This document shows, piece after piece, positions 1 through 9,427 of a DNA stretch of 35,130 nucleotides. The position numbers and the translations under genes were made by a program. This stretch comes from Bacilli bacterium (GTDB taxonomy: Bacteria > Bacillota > Bacilli > Paenibacillales > NBRC-103111), in contig JAQBPR010000202.1 of NCBI GenBank assembly GCA_028287395.1, positions 1-35,130 of the forward strand, written 5' to 3'. Every line of letters begins with the position of its first letter. Within the stretch, counting starts at the first letter, position 1. Under the pieces are notes generated by a model that saw only the letters and a program-made list of their open reading frames with translations, was not told the origin of the DNA and searched no databases.

Positions 1-110
1 CAATTTAGTATCGGACATACTCCGTGAAAATTCTCCAACCACATCCCCTATGGCAAAGGGGCCGTGTGTGTCGGCAACCTCTCACATCATCACAACGTCA
101 CAGACCAACG
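1..110 (-). promoter_or_regulatory. Leader RNA of the downstream (probably S10) operon, partial
   Basis: This is the start of a transcript that leaves the window on the left. It begins just after the promoter at 117-145. Read on the minus strand it contains the block GAGAGGTTGCCGACACAC, then a small hairpin made by CCCCT and AGGGG (about 46-62). The gene for S10 (rpsJ) normally follows tuf in Bacillales, and in B. subtilis the S10 promoter lies roughly 200 nt upstream of rpsJ, which fits this position. No coding region is visible here. The assignment to the S10 operon is an inference from gene order and a remembered leader resemblance; the gene itself is outside the window. Confidence 0.5.
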
Positions 111-116
111 TTCACT

Positions 117-145
117 ATTATATAAAATATCAAATTAAAAAGCAA
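117..145 (-). promoter_or_regulatory. Sigma-A promoter reading leftward (probable S10 operon promoter)
   Basis: The minus strand has TTGCTT (145-140), a 17-nt spacer, and a perfect TATAAT (122-117). The surroundings are AT-rich. It lies downstream of the tuf terminator and points out of the window, as expected for the promoter of the next ribosomal protein operon. Confidence 0.65.
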
Positions 146-208
146 GAAAAATTTTTGTAGTTGTTTAGAGTACAAGTTCCTGTTTAAAAGCAGGTTGTAG
201 TACGTAAT

Positions 209-664
209 GAATGTGCCTTCCAGTCTCAGTTGAAAATGAGTTTCTTCTATTATATTAGAAGCCAAGTGGAAACTCATGTTTCAAAGTCGACCCGTAAACT
301 TTCCAGACACATCCATTACTTCCCTCCACCTTTTATTAAACAGTGTCGTGATTACAAATACACTAAATTTTTCTTTGAAAGTCTTTCTTTAGTGGAGAAG
401 AAACAATGCAATACATAAAAACGACACTGTTTCGCATTCAGACTCTACGTCAGTCTGAATCGCATCTTTCTGTTTCATTACTTTATTTTTAGAAGAATGA
501 AGTACTAATAAATCAAACGCGGTTAGCGTTATTTTATAAAGTTTGCGGAAGGGAGTGAGGGTGTGCCTGGAAAGTTTACGGGCCGACTTTGAATAACGAG
601 TTTCCACCTGGCTTTTATTATAATAGAAGAAACTCGTTTTCAACTGAGGCTGGAAGGCACATTC
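209..664. repeat. Non-coding palindromic element with long imperfect terminal inverted repeats
   Basis: Positions 209 to about 325 and 664 to about 548 are inverted copies of each other, about 85-90% identical by eye. Both ends begin GAATGTGCCTTCCAG when read inward. Each arm holds its own hairpin (236-277 and 596-637), and the centre holds further ones: a perfect 12-bp pair (338-349 with 421-432), a 7-bp pair (361-367 with 388-394), a 9-bp hairpin at 436-460 and a small one at 516-530. Short open frames in each arm resemble each other only because the arms are inverted copies. There is no transposase and no clear target duplication. It could be a MITE-like element, a REP/BIME-like repeat or a structured RNA. 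It sits between the tuf terminator and the next operon's promoter. Confidence 0.75.
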
Positions 665-737
665 CTCACGCACTGCAGCTTCACTTTATAAATTATCTTG
701 TGTAGTTTCATCTTATATAGAATAGACGCAATTCTTC

Positions 738-774
738 AAAAAAATAAGCCCTCATCCATTACTGAATGAGGGCT
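738..774 (-). terminator. Rho-independent terminator after tuf
   Basis: On the minus strand a 9-bp GC-rich stem (AGCCCTCAT at 747-755 pairing with 766-774) is followed by a T-rich tract at 746-738. It ends the str operon 34 nt after the tuf stop codon. Confidence 0.9.
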
Positions 775-807
775 CACTATAATAGTTAAGCTTTCTTGAA
801 GTTTAAA

Positions 808-1998
808 TTACTTTTGAATTGAAGCAACTGCTCCAGCTCCAACAGTACGTCCGCCTTCACGAATTGCGAAACGAGTTCCTTCTTCAATCGCAATCGGAGC
901 GATCAATTCAACAGTAACGGTGATGTTATCACCAGGCATAACCATTTCAGTTCCTTCTGGAAGAGAAATAACGCCTGTTACGTCAGTTGTACGGAAGTAG
1001 AACTGTGGACGGTATCCAGTGAAAAATGGCTTATGACGTCCGCCTTCATCTTTAGTCAACACGTAAATTTGAGCTGTAAAGTTAGTATGTGGTTTAACTG
1101 AACCCGGTTTTGCAAGAACTTGACCGCGTTCGATATCTTTACGATCCACACCACGAAGAAGTGCTCCAATGTTATCCCCAGCTTGTGCGGAGTCTAACAA
1201 TTTTCTAAACATTTCAACGCCAGTTACGATTGATTTTTTAGTTTCTTCGTGAATACCGATGATCTCAATTTCTTCACCGATTTTGATCTTTCCACGTTCT
1301 ACACGACCTGTAGCAACAGTTCCACGACCTGTAATTGAGAATACATCCTCAACCGGCATCAAGAAAGGTTTGTCAGTATCACGTTCAGGGTTAGGAATGA
1401 ACGCTTCTATTTGCTCGAATAATTCGATGATTTTTTGTGCCCACTCGCCATCAGGATTAGCCAATGCTTCACGAGCTGAACCACGAATGATCGGTGTATC
1501 GTCGCCAGGGAATTCTTGTGCAGTTAACAAATCACGAATTTCCATTTCAACTAATTCCAACAACTCTTCATCTTCAACTGTATCGCATTTGTTCATGAAA
1601 ACAACGATGTAAGGTACGCCTACTTGCCGGGACAATAGAATGTGCTCACGCGTTTGTGGCATAGGACCATCAGCAGCGGATACAACAAGAATTGCGCCAT
1701 CCATTTGTGCTGCGCCTGTAATCATGTTCTTAACATAATCGGCATGTCCTGGGCAGTCAACGTGTGCATAGTGACGAGCTGGTGTTTCATATTCAACGTG
1801 AGCCGTTGAAATTGTAATTCCGCGCTCGCGTTCTTCCGGAGCTTTGTCAATTTGGTCAAACGCTACAGCTGCACCGCCGTATTTTTTCGATAATACATTT
1901 GTGATTGCTGCAGTTAATGTTGTTTTACCATGATCGACGTGACCGATTGTACCAATGTTAATATGCGGTTTATTACGTTCAAATTTTGCCTTTGCCAT
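808..1998 (-). CDS. tuf: Elongation factor Tu
   Basis: EF-Tu is the GTPase that carries aminoacyl-tRNA to the ribosomal A site. The 396-residue product has the usual full length. The G1 loop GHVDHGKT is at residues 19-26, followed by the switch region RGITIS, then DCPGH and NKCD, and beta-barrel domains 2 and 3 ending in [10 protein letters not shown]. The ATG start is preceded by a strong AAGGAGG. It is the last gene of the rplGB-rpsL-rpsG-fusA-tuf operon, 32 nt after fusA, with a terminator shortly downstream. Nothing is unusual in the sequence. Confidence 0.98.
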   Translation of the reverse strand: MAKAKFERNKPHINIGTIGHVDHGKTTLTAAITNVLSKKYGGAAVAFDQIDKAPEERERGITISTAHVEYETPARHYAHVDCPGHADYVKNMITGAAQMDGAILVVSAADGPMPQTREHILLSRQVGVPYIVVFMNKCDTVEDEELLELVEMEIRDLLTAQEFPGDDTPIIRGSAREALANPDGEWAQKIIELFEQIEAFIPNPERDTDKPFLMPVEDVFSITGRGTVATGRVERGKIKIGEEIEIIGIHEETKKSIVTGVEMFRKLLDSAQAGDNIGALLRGVDRKDIERGQVLAKPGSVKPHTNFTAQIYVLTKDEGGRHKPFFTGYRPQFYFRTTDVTGVISLPEGTEMVMPGDNITVTVELIAPIAIEEGTRFAIREGGRTVGAGAVASIQK

Positions 1999-2030
1999 GA
2001 GAATAATTCCTCCTTAATTAATTATAATTA

Positions 2031-4106
2031 TTATGCGCCTTTATGTTTTGCAATAATTTCTTCTGCAACGTTTTTAGGCACTTCTTCATAATGTGATAGT
2101 TCCATTGAGAATGTACCACGACCTTGAGTACGCGAACGCAATGTTGTTGAATATCCAAACATTTCAGCCAATGGCACTTTCGCTCTAACAATTCGCGTAC
2201 CGGAACGTTCATCCATTCCTTCAATACGTCCACGACGAGAGCTTAAATCACCAATAACATCTCCCATGTAATCTTCTGGAACGTTAACTTCAACTTTGAA
2301 GATAGGTTCAAGCAGACATGGGTTACATTTTTCTTTAGCTGCTTTTAAAGCCATTGAACCGGCAATCTTAAACGCCATTTCGTTGGAGTCAACATCATGA
2401 TACGAACCATCAAACAAGACAGCTTTGATATCAACTAACGGGAAACCAGCAACAACACCATTTTTCAATGATTCTTCGATCCCCGCCGCTACAGGTGCTA
2501 CGTATTCACGAGGAACCGATCCACCCACAGTTTTGTTCTCGAAAAGAAAGCCTTCACCTGGTTCACGAGGAGAAAATTCAACCCATACATGACCATATTG
2601 ACCACGACCACCGGATTGACGAACAAACTTACCTTCAACTTTAGCTGAAGCTCGGAATGTTTCTCTATAGGCAACTTGTGGTTTACCTACATTCGCTTCG
2701 ACTTTAAATTCGCGCATCATTCGATCCACGATGATCTCAAGATGAAGCTCACCCATACCTGAAATAATCGTTTGGTTGGTTTCTTCATCTGTATGCGTTC
2801 TGAAAGTTGGATCTTCTTCAGCTAGCTTGGACAAAGCAAGACCCATTTTATCTTGGTCAACCTTAGTCTTAGGCTCTATCGCTACAGAAATAACTGGATC
2901 AGGGAAGTTCATTTTTTCTAGAATAACTGGATGCTTTTCATCGCACAAAGTATCGCCTGTAGTTGTATCCTTTAGACCAACTGCTGCCGCGATATCTCCT
3001 GAATAAACGATGGAGATTTCCTGACGGTTGTTAGCATGCATCTGTAAGATACGACCAATTCTTTCGCGTTTGCCTTTGGTTGAATTCAAAACATAAGAAC
3101 CTGATTCTAATGTACCGGAATATACGCGGAAAAACGTAAGTCTGCCCACAAAAGGATCCGTCATGATTTTGAAAGCTAGTGATGAGAAAGGCTGTGAATC
3201 ATCTGATTTACGAAAAGTTTCTGTTCCGTCTTCTAGCAAGCCTTTGATATCAGGGACATCAATTGGTGCAGGAAGGTAGGAAACAACATCATCCAACAAA
3301 AGTTGAACGCCTTTATTCTTATAAGAAGAACCGCAAAGCACAGGAACGATTTTCACTTCACATGTACCTTTACGCAAGGCTGCTTTCAATTCAGGGATTG
3401 TGATTTCTTCGCCCTCAAGATATTTCATAGTTAGCTCTTCATCTAACTCAGCTACTTTTTCAAACAATTCAAGACGCAATTTAGCGCACTTTTCCTTGTA
3501 TGCTGCAGGGATTTCGACAATGTCGATTTCTTTTCCTTTATCATCTTTGTAGATATGAGCCACATTCTCGATCAAATCAATGATTCCAATGAAGTCATTC
3601 TCAGTTCCGATTGGAAATTGAATAGCAACTGCGTTTGCACGCAATCTATCTCTCATTTGATCGATTGTACCCTCAAAATCTGCGCCAATGATATCCATTT
3701 TGTTAACATATGCGATCCGGGGAACGTTATAACGATCCGCTTGACGCCAAACTGTTTCTGATTGTGGTTCTACGCCGCCTTTGGCATCAAACACACATAC
3801 GGCCCCATCCAATACACGAAGAGAACGTTCAACTTCTACTGTGAAGTCAACGTGACCCGGGGTATCGATAATATTAATGCGGTGGCCTTTCCACTGAGCC
3901 GTTGTCGCTGCGGATGTAATTGTAATCCCGCGCTCTTGTTCTTGCTCCATCCAGTCCATTGTCGCAGCGCCTTCGTGAACTTCACCGATTTTGTGCGTAA
4001 TGCCTGTATAGTACAAAATACGTTCGGTCGTGGTCGTTTTACCAGCATCAATATGCGCCATAATCCCGATATTTCGTGTATCTTTTAAGGAGAACTCTCT
4101 AGCCAT
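2031..4106 (-). CDS. fusA: Elongation factor G
   Basis: EF-G is the GTPase that drives tRNA and mRNA translocation. The product is 691 residues, matching the family. The start [14 protein letters not shown] is chosen because AAAGGAG lies 8 nt upstream; the reading frame is open further up to a TTG at 4124, but that extension is not conserved. The G1 motif AHIDAGKTT is near residue 20, then DTPGHVDF and NKMD, followed by domains II to V ending in a short lysine-rich tail. It lies between rpsG (30 nt upstream) and tuf. Confidence 0.98.
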   Translation of the reverse strand: MAREFSLKDTRNIGIMAHIDAGKTTTTERILYYTGITHKIGEVHEGAATMDWMEQEQERGITITSAATTAQWKGHRINIIDTPGHVDFTVEVERSLRVLDGAVCVFDAKGGVEPQSETVWRQADRYNVPRIAYVNKMDIIGADFEGTIDQMRDRLRANAVAIQFPIGTENDFIGIIDLIENVAHIYKDDKGKEIDIVEIPAAYKEKCAKLRLELFEKVAELDEELTMKYLEGEEITIPELKAALRKGTCEVKIVPVLCGSSYKNKGVQLLLDDVVSYLPAPIDVPDIKGLLEDGTETFRKSDDSQPFSSLAFKIMTDPFVGRLTFFRVYSGTLESGSYVLNSTKGKRERIGRILQMHANNRQEISIVYSGDIAAAVGLKDTTTGDTLCDEKHPVILEKMNFPDPVISVAIEPKTKVDQDKMGLALSKLAEEDPTFRTHTDEETNQTIISGMGELHLEIIVDRMMREFKVEANVGKPQVAYRETFRASAKVEGKFVRQSGGRGQYGHVWVEFSPREPGEGFLFENKTVGGSVPREYVAPVAAGIEESLKNGVVAGFPLVDIKAVLFDGSYHDVDSNEMAFKIAGSMALKAAKEKCNPCLLEPIFKVEVNVPEDYMGDVIGDLSSRRGRIEGMDERSGTRIVRAKVPLAEMFGYSTTLRSRTQGRGTFSMELSHYEEVPKNVAEEIIAKHKGA

Positions 4107-4136
4107 GTTTATGTCTCCTTTCAACTATTGTTTATT

Positions 4137-4607
4137 CTACCAGCGATAATGAGCGAATGCTTTATTGGCTTCAGCCATTTTGTGCGTATCTTCACGTTTT
4201 TTAACGGCAGCTCCGGCACTATTGCTTGCATCGATAATTTCGGCTGCAAGACGTTCTTCCATTGTTTTCTCTCCGCGCAAGCGCGAATAGTGGACCAACC
4301 AACGCAATCCTAATGATGTGCGGCGCTCTGGTTTCACTTCGATCGGCACTTGATAGTTAGCACCACCAACACGGCGAGCTTTAACTTCTAGTACAGGCAT
4401 TATGTTTTTAATCGCTTGTTCAAAAACTTCCATTGGATCTTTCCCTGAGCGCTCCTTAATTGCATTGAAGGCATCATATAAAATAGTCTGTGCTGTTCCT
4501 CTTTTACCGTCGATCATAATACGGTTAATCAAACGAGTCACTAGCTTGGAGCTATAAATTGGATCCGGTAATACATCTCTACGGGTAACAGGACCTTTAC
4601 GTGGCAT
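4137..4607 (-). CDS. rpsG: 30S ribosomal protein S7
   Basis: S7 is the primary 16S rRNA binding protein that nucleates the 30S head. At 156 residues it has the typical length, starting [18 protein letters not shown], with the conserved [11 protein letters not shown] and the C-terminal [22 protein letters not shown] ribosome site precedes the ATG. It follows rpsL by 45 nt in the str operon. In E. coli S7 is the autoregulator of str; no equivalent RNA structure is obvious in the short rpsL-rpsG gap here. Confidence 0.98.
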   Translation of the reverse strand: MPRKGPVTRRDVLPDPIYSSKLVTRLINRIMIDGKRGTAQTILYDAFNAIKERSGKDPMEVFEQAIKNIMPVLEVKARRVGGANYQVPIEVKPERRTSLGLRWLVHYSRLRGEKTMEERLAAEIIDASNSAGAAVKKREDTHKMAEANKAFAHYRW

Positions 4608-4652
4608 AGTTATCCCCCTTTCTTATGTCTTTCATCCATAATTAAGCTGAAT

Positions 4653-5072
4653 TTATTTCTTCACTTTCGGACGTTTCGTACCATATTTGGAACGGGATTG
4701 CTTACGGTTATTCACCCCAGCTGTATCCAAAGCCCCACGAACGATATGATAACGTACTCCCGGTAAATCTTTAATTCTTCCACCCCGAACAAGAACAACA
4801 CTATGCTCTTGTAAGTTATGTCCGATTCCAGGAATGTACGCAGTAACTTCTACGCGATTCGTTAAACGAACACGGGCATATTTACGCAACGCTGAGTTCG
4901 GTTTTTTTGGTGTCATTGTACCGACACGAGTACAAACTCCACGCTTTTGAGGAGCGCTAATTGAAGTTTCTTCGCGGTTCAATGCATTAAAGCCTTTTTG
5001 CAAAGCTGGCGATTTTGACTTGTATACTTTCGCTTGACGCCCTTTGCGAACCAATTGATTAATTGTTGGCAT
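4653..5072 (-). CDS. rpsL: 30S ribosomal protein S12
   Basis: S12 lies at the decoding centre and helps set translational accuracy. The 139-residue protein is full length. The conserved segment [14 protein letters not shown] spans residues 51-64, with lysine at 56, the position whose changes give streptomycin resistance in Bacillus, so this copy looks sensitive. The later segment [18 protein letters not shown] is also intact. GGAAGGAGGT precedes the ATG. The lysine/arginine-rich ends fit an rRNA-buried protein. A large perfect hairpin lies in the gap to rplGB. Confidence 0.98.
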   Translation of the reverse strand: MPTINQLVRKGRQAKVYKSKSPALQKGFNALNREETSISAPQKRGVCTRVGTMTPKKPNSALRKYARVRLTNRVEVTAYIPGIGHNLQEHSVVLVRGGRIKDLPGVRYHIVRGALDTAGVNNRKQSRSKYGTKRPKVKK

Positions 5073-5157
5073 TTGTTTACCTCCTTCCTCAATTTATAAA
5101 TAATACTCTCTTCAACAAGCCCACAGATCCAGGTGGTTCGTAAATGAACAAAGGAAA

Positions 5158-5224
5158 AGTTTTTGTCTCAGGATGAACCTCATGATTTATTATAGATCTC
5201 ATGCTGTTCATCCTGAGACAAAAA
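5158..5224. repeat. Perfect 20-bp inverted repeat between rplGB and rpsL
   Basis: Positions 5158-5177 and 5205-5224 are exact reverse complements, separated by a 27-nt AT-rich loop. In the operon transcript this would be a very stable hairpin beginning 9 nt after the rplGB stop. It has no immediate run of U on either strand, so it is not a textbook terminator. It may be an attenuator, an RNA processing site or an mRNA stabiliser that adjusts rpsL expression relative to rplGB. Confidence 0.85.
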
Positions 5225-5233
5225 CATAGAATG

Positions 5234-5485
5234 TCATTCATTCACAACTGCAGCGATGGCTGCTCCTACCTCTATTCCACACGCTTTTCCAAGCAGCTTC
5301 ATAGAATCAACATAAGTCACTTGCACACCCATCTTTTTGCAAAGAGCAATTATTTTACCAGTCACACGCGGGTCAGCATCTCTAGCTACAAAAACTTCTT
5401 GCGCTTGACCAAGCTCAACCATTTTTGTTGCTTGCTTCGTGCCTATACTAATTTTTTCTGCCTGTTTCACTTTTTCGTAAGGCAA
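5234..5485 (-). CDS. rplGB: L7Ae-family ribosomal protein (YbxF/RplGB), K-turn RNA binding
   Basis: This is the 83-residue L7Ae-like protein that opens the str operon in Bacillales; B. subtilis YbxF binds kink-turn RNA. I place the start at a TTG encoding MPYEKVKQAEKISIGTKQ because GGAGG lies 8 nt upstream and the family start aligns there. An upstream in-frame TTG at 5500 overlaps that ribosome site. The C-terminal LLGKACGIEVGAA is the family signature for RNA binding. The sigma-A promoter is about 50 nt upstream. The role on the ribosome is less certain than the fold. Confidence 0.93.
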   Translation of the reverse strand: MPYEKVKQAEKISIGTKQATKMVELGQAQEVFVARDADPRVTGKIIALCKKMGVQVTYVDSMKLLGKACGIEVGAAIAAVVNE

Positions 5486-5537
5486 TTGAACATCCTCCAA
5501 AACACAGGGCTAAAATACGATTTTGGCACACTTTGAT

Positions 5538-5566
5538 ATATTATCACTTCAAAAATGCTGTGTCAA
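5538..5566 (-). promoter_or_regulatory. Sigma-A promoter of the str operon
   Basis: Consensus TTGACA (5566-5561), a 17-nt spacer and TAATAT (5543-5538). The -10 is preceded by TGA, an extended -10 arrangement. It would drive rplGB-rpsL-rpsG-fusA-tuf. The remaining rpoC-rplGB gap (5567-5728) holds hairpins and no gene. Confidence 0.85.
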
Positions 5567-5665
5567 GGATAAATGGCTACGCCATTCTTCCAGAGGAGGG
5601 TGGCGGCATTAGCCCAGAAATATAAGATCAGTATAGTGTGAAACCTTTGCTATCTTAAATTTCAA

Positions 5666-5718
5666 GAAAGTCCCTTGCATTACATATAACTTTAACAATG
5701 AAATGCAAGGTGTCTTTC
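5666..5718 (-). terminator. Hairpin after rpoC, possible weak terminator
   Basis: Minus-strand CCTTGCATT (5710-5702) pairs with AATGCAAGG (5681-5673). The stem extends through a small internal loop to GAAAG and CTTTC. It lies 11 nt after the rpoC stop. The tail after the stem is only moderately T-rich, so termination may be partial and some rpoBC transcripts could run into the str operon. Confidence 0.6.
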
Positions 5719-5728
5719 TCCAGCATAA

Positions 5729-8700
5729 TTACTTCGCGCCAATCACAACTTCGCCATCATTTTCTACTGCCTGCGATACTGCTTCACCAGCAGGTTCGCC
5801 TTCTACAATCGGTTCTTCATTCGGATTGGTTAGTCGAATATTACGATATCTCGTCATACCTGTTCCCGCTGGAATCAATTTCCCGATAATAACATTTTCT
5901 TTTAGGCCTAACAATTGATCGACTTTTCCTTTGATCGCTGCATCCGTAAGAACTCTTGTTGTCTCTTGGAATGATGCTGCGGATAAGAAGGAATCCGTCT
6001 CCAACGAAGCTTTTGTAATTCCTAAAAGCACAGGTTTCGCGACAGCAGGTTCTTCACCCGCAAACAACGCTACTTTATTAGCTGCTTCATATTCATGGAT
6101 ATCAACGAAAGCGCCTGGAAGTAAAATCGTATTCCCTGCATCAACGATCCGAATCTTACGAAGCATTTGTCTAATCATAACCTCAATGTGCTTATCGTTA
6201 ATTTCAACACCTTGATTCCGATAAACGCGTTGCACTTCTTGCAGAATATAATTTTGTACGCCACGAATACCTTTGATGCGCAGCATATCTTTTGGATCAA
6301 TTGAACCATCTGTAAGCTCATCTCCAGCTTCTACTTGCTGGCCTTTGGTTACACGGATTCTGGATCCATAAGTAACTGCATATATCTTCGATTCCGCTTC
6401 GCCCTGTACTTCAATCTCACGACGATCCTTAGCTTCACGAATTTCCTTGATTACGCCGTCAACTTCTGAAATGATCGCTTGCCCTTTGGGATTACGTGCT
6501 TCAAATAATTCTTGAATACGCGGTAAACCTTGGGTAATATCGTCTCCTGCCACACCACCGGTATGGAAGGTACGCATCGTCAATTGTGTTCCGGGTTCAC
6601 CAATCGATTGTGCAGCAATAATACCAACAGCTTCACCGATTTCTACGTGCTGACCTGTTGCCAAATTGCGGCCATAGCATTTTTTACAAACGCCATAACG
6701 TGCTCTACAGCTAAGCACAGAACGAATTTGCATTTTTTCAATGCCTGCGTTAATAATGCTATCTGCAATTAAAGCTTCAATAAGCTGATTGCGAGCAACA
6801 AGAACTTCACCCGTTTTCGGATGTTTAATGGTTTCAAAAGCATATCTTCCTTCAATACGGTCGTAGAGATCCTCAATAACTTCTTTACCATCCTGAATCT
6901 TGGTCACGGTAAAGCCCTTATCCGTTCCGCAATCTTCCTCACGAACAATAACATCTTGAGCAACATCTACCAAGCGACGAGTCAAATATCCTGAGTCAGC
7001 TGTACGCAATGCCGTATCCGCCAAACCTTTACGAGCTCCATGAGTGGAAATAAAGTATTCCAATACGGTCAAACCTTCACGGAAATTCGATTTGATTGGT
7101 AATTCGATAATGCGACCTGATGGATTAGCCATCAAACCACGCATACCGCCCAATTGTGTAATTTGCGATTTATTACCACGTGCTTTGGATTCCACCATCA
7201 TATTGATTGAATTGAATTTTTGTAACGAATTCATCAAAATGGTTGTGATTTCTTCTTTCGCATCGCTCCAAATCCCAATAACACGGTCATAACGTTCTTC
7301 ATCCGTAATTAGACCACGACGATATTGATTCGTGACGATTCTAACTTTTTCATCAGAAGCTTTAATGATTTGATCTTTTTCCAACGGAACGGTTACATCC
7401 GAAACTGCAATCGTAATCCCCGACTTAGTCGAATACGTAAAGCCTAGACCTTTAATATTATCAAGGATCATCGAAGTTTGCGTAGTATGGTAACGACGGA
7501 AGCATTCGGCGATGATTGAACCTAAATACTCTTTGCCTACAGCTAGTTTTTCGGTAAATTGATCGATTCTTTCACGAATATTTGCGCCTTTTTCATAGAC
7601 GAAATACTCTTCTGGTGTACCGTTAAGCAAGTTTGTCTTCGTTGACTCATTGATATACGGGAAATCCGGAGGGAAGATTTCGTTAAAAATAATCTTACCT
7701 ACCGTCGTCAACAGCATCGCATTTTGTTGCTTCTCAGTAAAGCTCGTCTTGTTCAGTACTTTAGCAGGAATCGCTACAACTGCATGCAGTGAAGCACTTC
7801 CGCGTTGATACAAAGAAATCGCTTCTTTAACTGTTGCTAACATCGTGTAAGAGCCTTTAGAACTCTTATCCGCCATAGTCAAATAGAAACAACCAAGAAC
7901 CATATCCTGCGAAGGGGTAACAACTGGCTTACCATCCTTTGGATTCAAAATGTTACCGGATGCCAACATCAGCAATCTTGCTTCAGCTTGTGCTTCAGCG
8001 GAAAGCGGAACGTGCACGGCCATTTGGTCACCATCAAAATCGGCATTATACGCTGTACAAACCAACGGATGCAGCTTAATTGCACGACCTTCAACTAAAA
8101 TTGGCTCGAACGCCTGAATTCCCAGTCTATGCAATGTAGGTGCGCGGTTTAAAAGTACCGGATGCTCACGAATAACTTCTTCCAGAACGTCCCAAACCTC
8201 TGGACTCACGCGTTCTACTTTACGCTTGGCGCTTTTAATATTATGTGCTAAACCTTTATTCACTAATTCCTTCATTACAAATGGCTTAAATAATTCTAAT
8301 GCCATCTCTTTAGGAAGTCCGCATTGGTACATTTTCAAGCTAGGTCCTACAACGATAACGGAACGACCAGAATAGTCAACCCGTTTACCGAGCAAGTTCT
8401 GCCGGAAACGTCCTTGCTTACCTTTAAGCATGTGACTCAATGATTTTAATGGCCTGTTGCCTGGTCCAGTAACTGGACGACCGCGACGACCGTTATCGAT
8501 CAAAGCATCTACTGCTTCTTGCAGCATACGTTTTTCATTTTGCACAATAATGTCTGGCGCGCCGAGATCAAGCAAGCGTTTCAAACGATTATTACGATTA
8601 ATTACACGGCGATAAAGATCGTTTAAATCTGAAGTAGCAAACCGGCCACCGTCTAATTGAACCATCGGGCGCAATTCAGGCGGAATAACAGGCAGGACGT

Positions 8701-9385
8701 CAAGAACCATCCACTCTGGCATATTTTTCGAGTTACGGAATGCTTCAATAACTTCAAGGCGTTTAATCGCGCGATTACGGCGCTGACCTTGAGCGGTTTT
8801 CAATTCTTCCTTCAAATGCTCGAGGTCTTTAGTGATATCGATATCTTGCAGCAATTTCTTAACTGCTTCGGCACCCATACCCGCTTGAAACGCATAGCCA
8901 TACTTTTCACGGTAGCTGCGGTATTCCTTCTCGGATAGCAGTTGTTTTTTCTCAAGCGGTGTATCTCCGGGATCTGTAACAACATAGGAAGCAAAATAAA
9001 TAACTTCTTCCAAAGAACGCGGAGACATATCAAGTGCAAGTCCCATACGGCTCGGAATACCTTTAAAGTACCAAATGTGTGAAACCGGTGCGGCTAGTTC
9101 GATATGACCCATACGTTCACGACGAACCTTTTGACGAGTCACTTCAACACCACAACGATCGCAAACGACGCCTTTATAACGAACGCGTTTATATTTACCG
9201 CAATGGCATTCCCAATCCTTTGTAGGTCCAAATATCTTTTCGCAGAACAAACCTTCTTTTTCCGGTTTTAAGGTTCTGTAGTTAATGGTTTCTGGTTTTT
9301 TCACTTCTCCGCGTGACCACGAACGGATCTTTTCGGGCGAAGCCAAACCAATTTTCATATATTCAAAATTGTTCACGTCGATCAA
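5729..9385 (-). CDS. rpoC: RNA polymerase beta' subunit
   Basis: Beta' forms half of the active-site cleft of RNA polymerase. The product is 1218 residues. The N-terminal zinc site is visible as CHCGKYKR and CDRCG, and the catalytic magnesium loop as NADFDGDQM. The bridge-helix/trigger-loop part contains MRTFHTGG. I start at a TTG giving [17 protein letters not shown] because AAGGTGG lies 8 nt upstream and the family starts there; a GTG 12 nt further up overlaps that site. It follows rpoB by 42 nt and is cotranscribed with it. A hairpin follows the stop. Confidence 0.98.
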   Translation of the reverse strand: MIDVNNFEYMKIGLASPEKIRSWSRGEVKKPETINYRTLKPEKEGLFCEKIFGPTKDWECHCGKYKRVRYKGVVCDRCGVEVTRQKVRRERMGHIELAAPVSHIWYFKGIPSRMGLALDMSPRSLEEVIYFASYVVTDPGDTPLEKKQLLSEKEYRSYREKYGYAFQAGMGAEAVKKLLQDIDITKDLEHLKEELKTAQGQRRNRAIKRLEVIEAFRNSKNMPEWMVLDVLPVIPPELRPMVQLDGGRFATSDLNDLYRRVINRNNRLKRLLDLGAPDIIVQNEKRMLQEAVDALIDNGRRGRPVTGPGNRPLKSLSHMLKGKQGRFRQNLLGKRVDYSGRSVIVVGPSLKMYQCGLPKEMALELFKPFVMKELVNKGLAHNIKSAKRKVERVSPEVWDVLEEVIREHPVLLNRAPTLHRLGIQAFEPILVEGRAIKLHPLVCTAYNADFDGDQMAVHVPLSAEAQAEARLLMLASGNILNPKDGKPVVTPSQDMVLGCFYLTMADKSSKGSYTMLATVKEAISLYQRGSASLHAVVAIPAKVLNKTSFTEKQQNAMLLTTVGKIIFNEIFPPDFPYINESTKTNLLNGTPEEYFVYEKGANIRERIDQFTEKLAVGKEYLGSIIAECFRRYHTTQTSMILDNIKGLGFTYSTKSGITIAVSDVTVPLEKDQIIKASDEKVRIVTNQYRRGLITDEERYDRVIGIWSDAKEEITTILMNSLQKFNSINMMVESKARGNKSQITQLGGMRGLMANPSGRIIELPIKSNFREGLTVLEYFISTHGARKGLADTALRTADSGYLTRRLVDVAQDVIVREEDCGTDKGFTVTKIQDGKEVIEDLYDRIEGRYAFETIKHPKTGEVLVARNQLIEALIADSIINAGIEKMQIRSVLSCRARYGVCKKCYGRNLATGQHVEIGEAVGIIAAQSIGEPGTQLTMRTFHTGGVAGDDITQGLPRIQELFEARNPKGQAIISEVDGVIKEIREAKDRREIEVQGEAESKIYAVTYGSRIRVTKGQQVEAGDELTDGSIDPKDMLRIKGIRGVQNYILQEVQRVYRNQGVEINDKHIEVMIRQMLRKIRIVDAGNTILLPGAFVDIHEYEAANKVALFAGEEPAVAKPVLLGITKASLETDSFLSAASFQETTRVLTDAAIKGKVDQLLGLKENVIIGKLIPAGTGMTRYRNIRLTNPNEEPIVEGEPAGEAVSQAVENDGEVVIGAK

Positions 9386-9427
9386 GGAGCAGCCCACCTT
9401 AAAAATGTATTTGCCGGCAAAAATCGT

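Noticed and set aside
230-418. Plus-strand open frame of 62 codons
   Set aside because: It lies in the left arm of the inverted repeat; similarity to the frame in the right arm comes from the palindrome, there is no good ribosome site and no known family.
389-673. Minus-strand open frame of 94 codons
   Set aside because: It runs through the right arm and core of the palindromic element, mirrors the other arm, and shows no protein features beyond a chance hydrophobic end.
3762-4088. Plus-strand open frame of 108 codons inside fusA
   Set aside because: It is antisense to the conserved GTP-binding region of EF-G and has no independent support.
4890-4910. Possible streptomycin-resistance change in rpsL
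   Set aside because: Lysine 56 and its neighbours are wild type.
5188-5193. TATAAT in the loop of the rplGB-rpsL hairpin as an rpsL promoter
   Set aside because: The nearest TTGTCT is 21 nt away and no better -35 exists, so a promoter is not supported.
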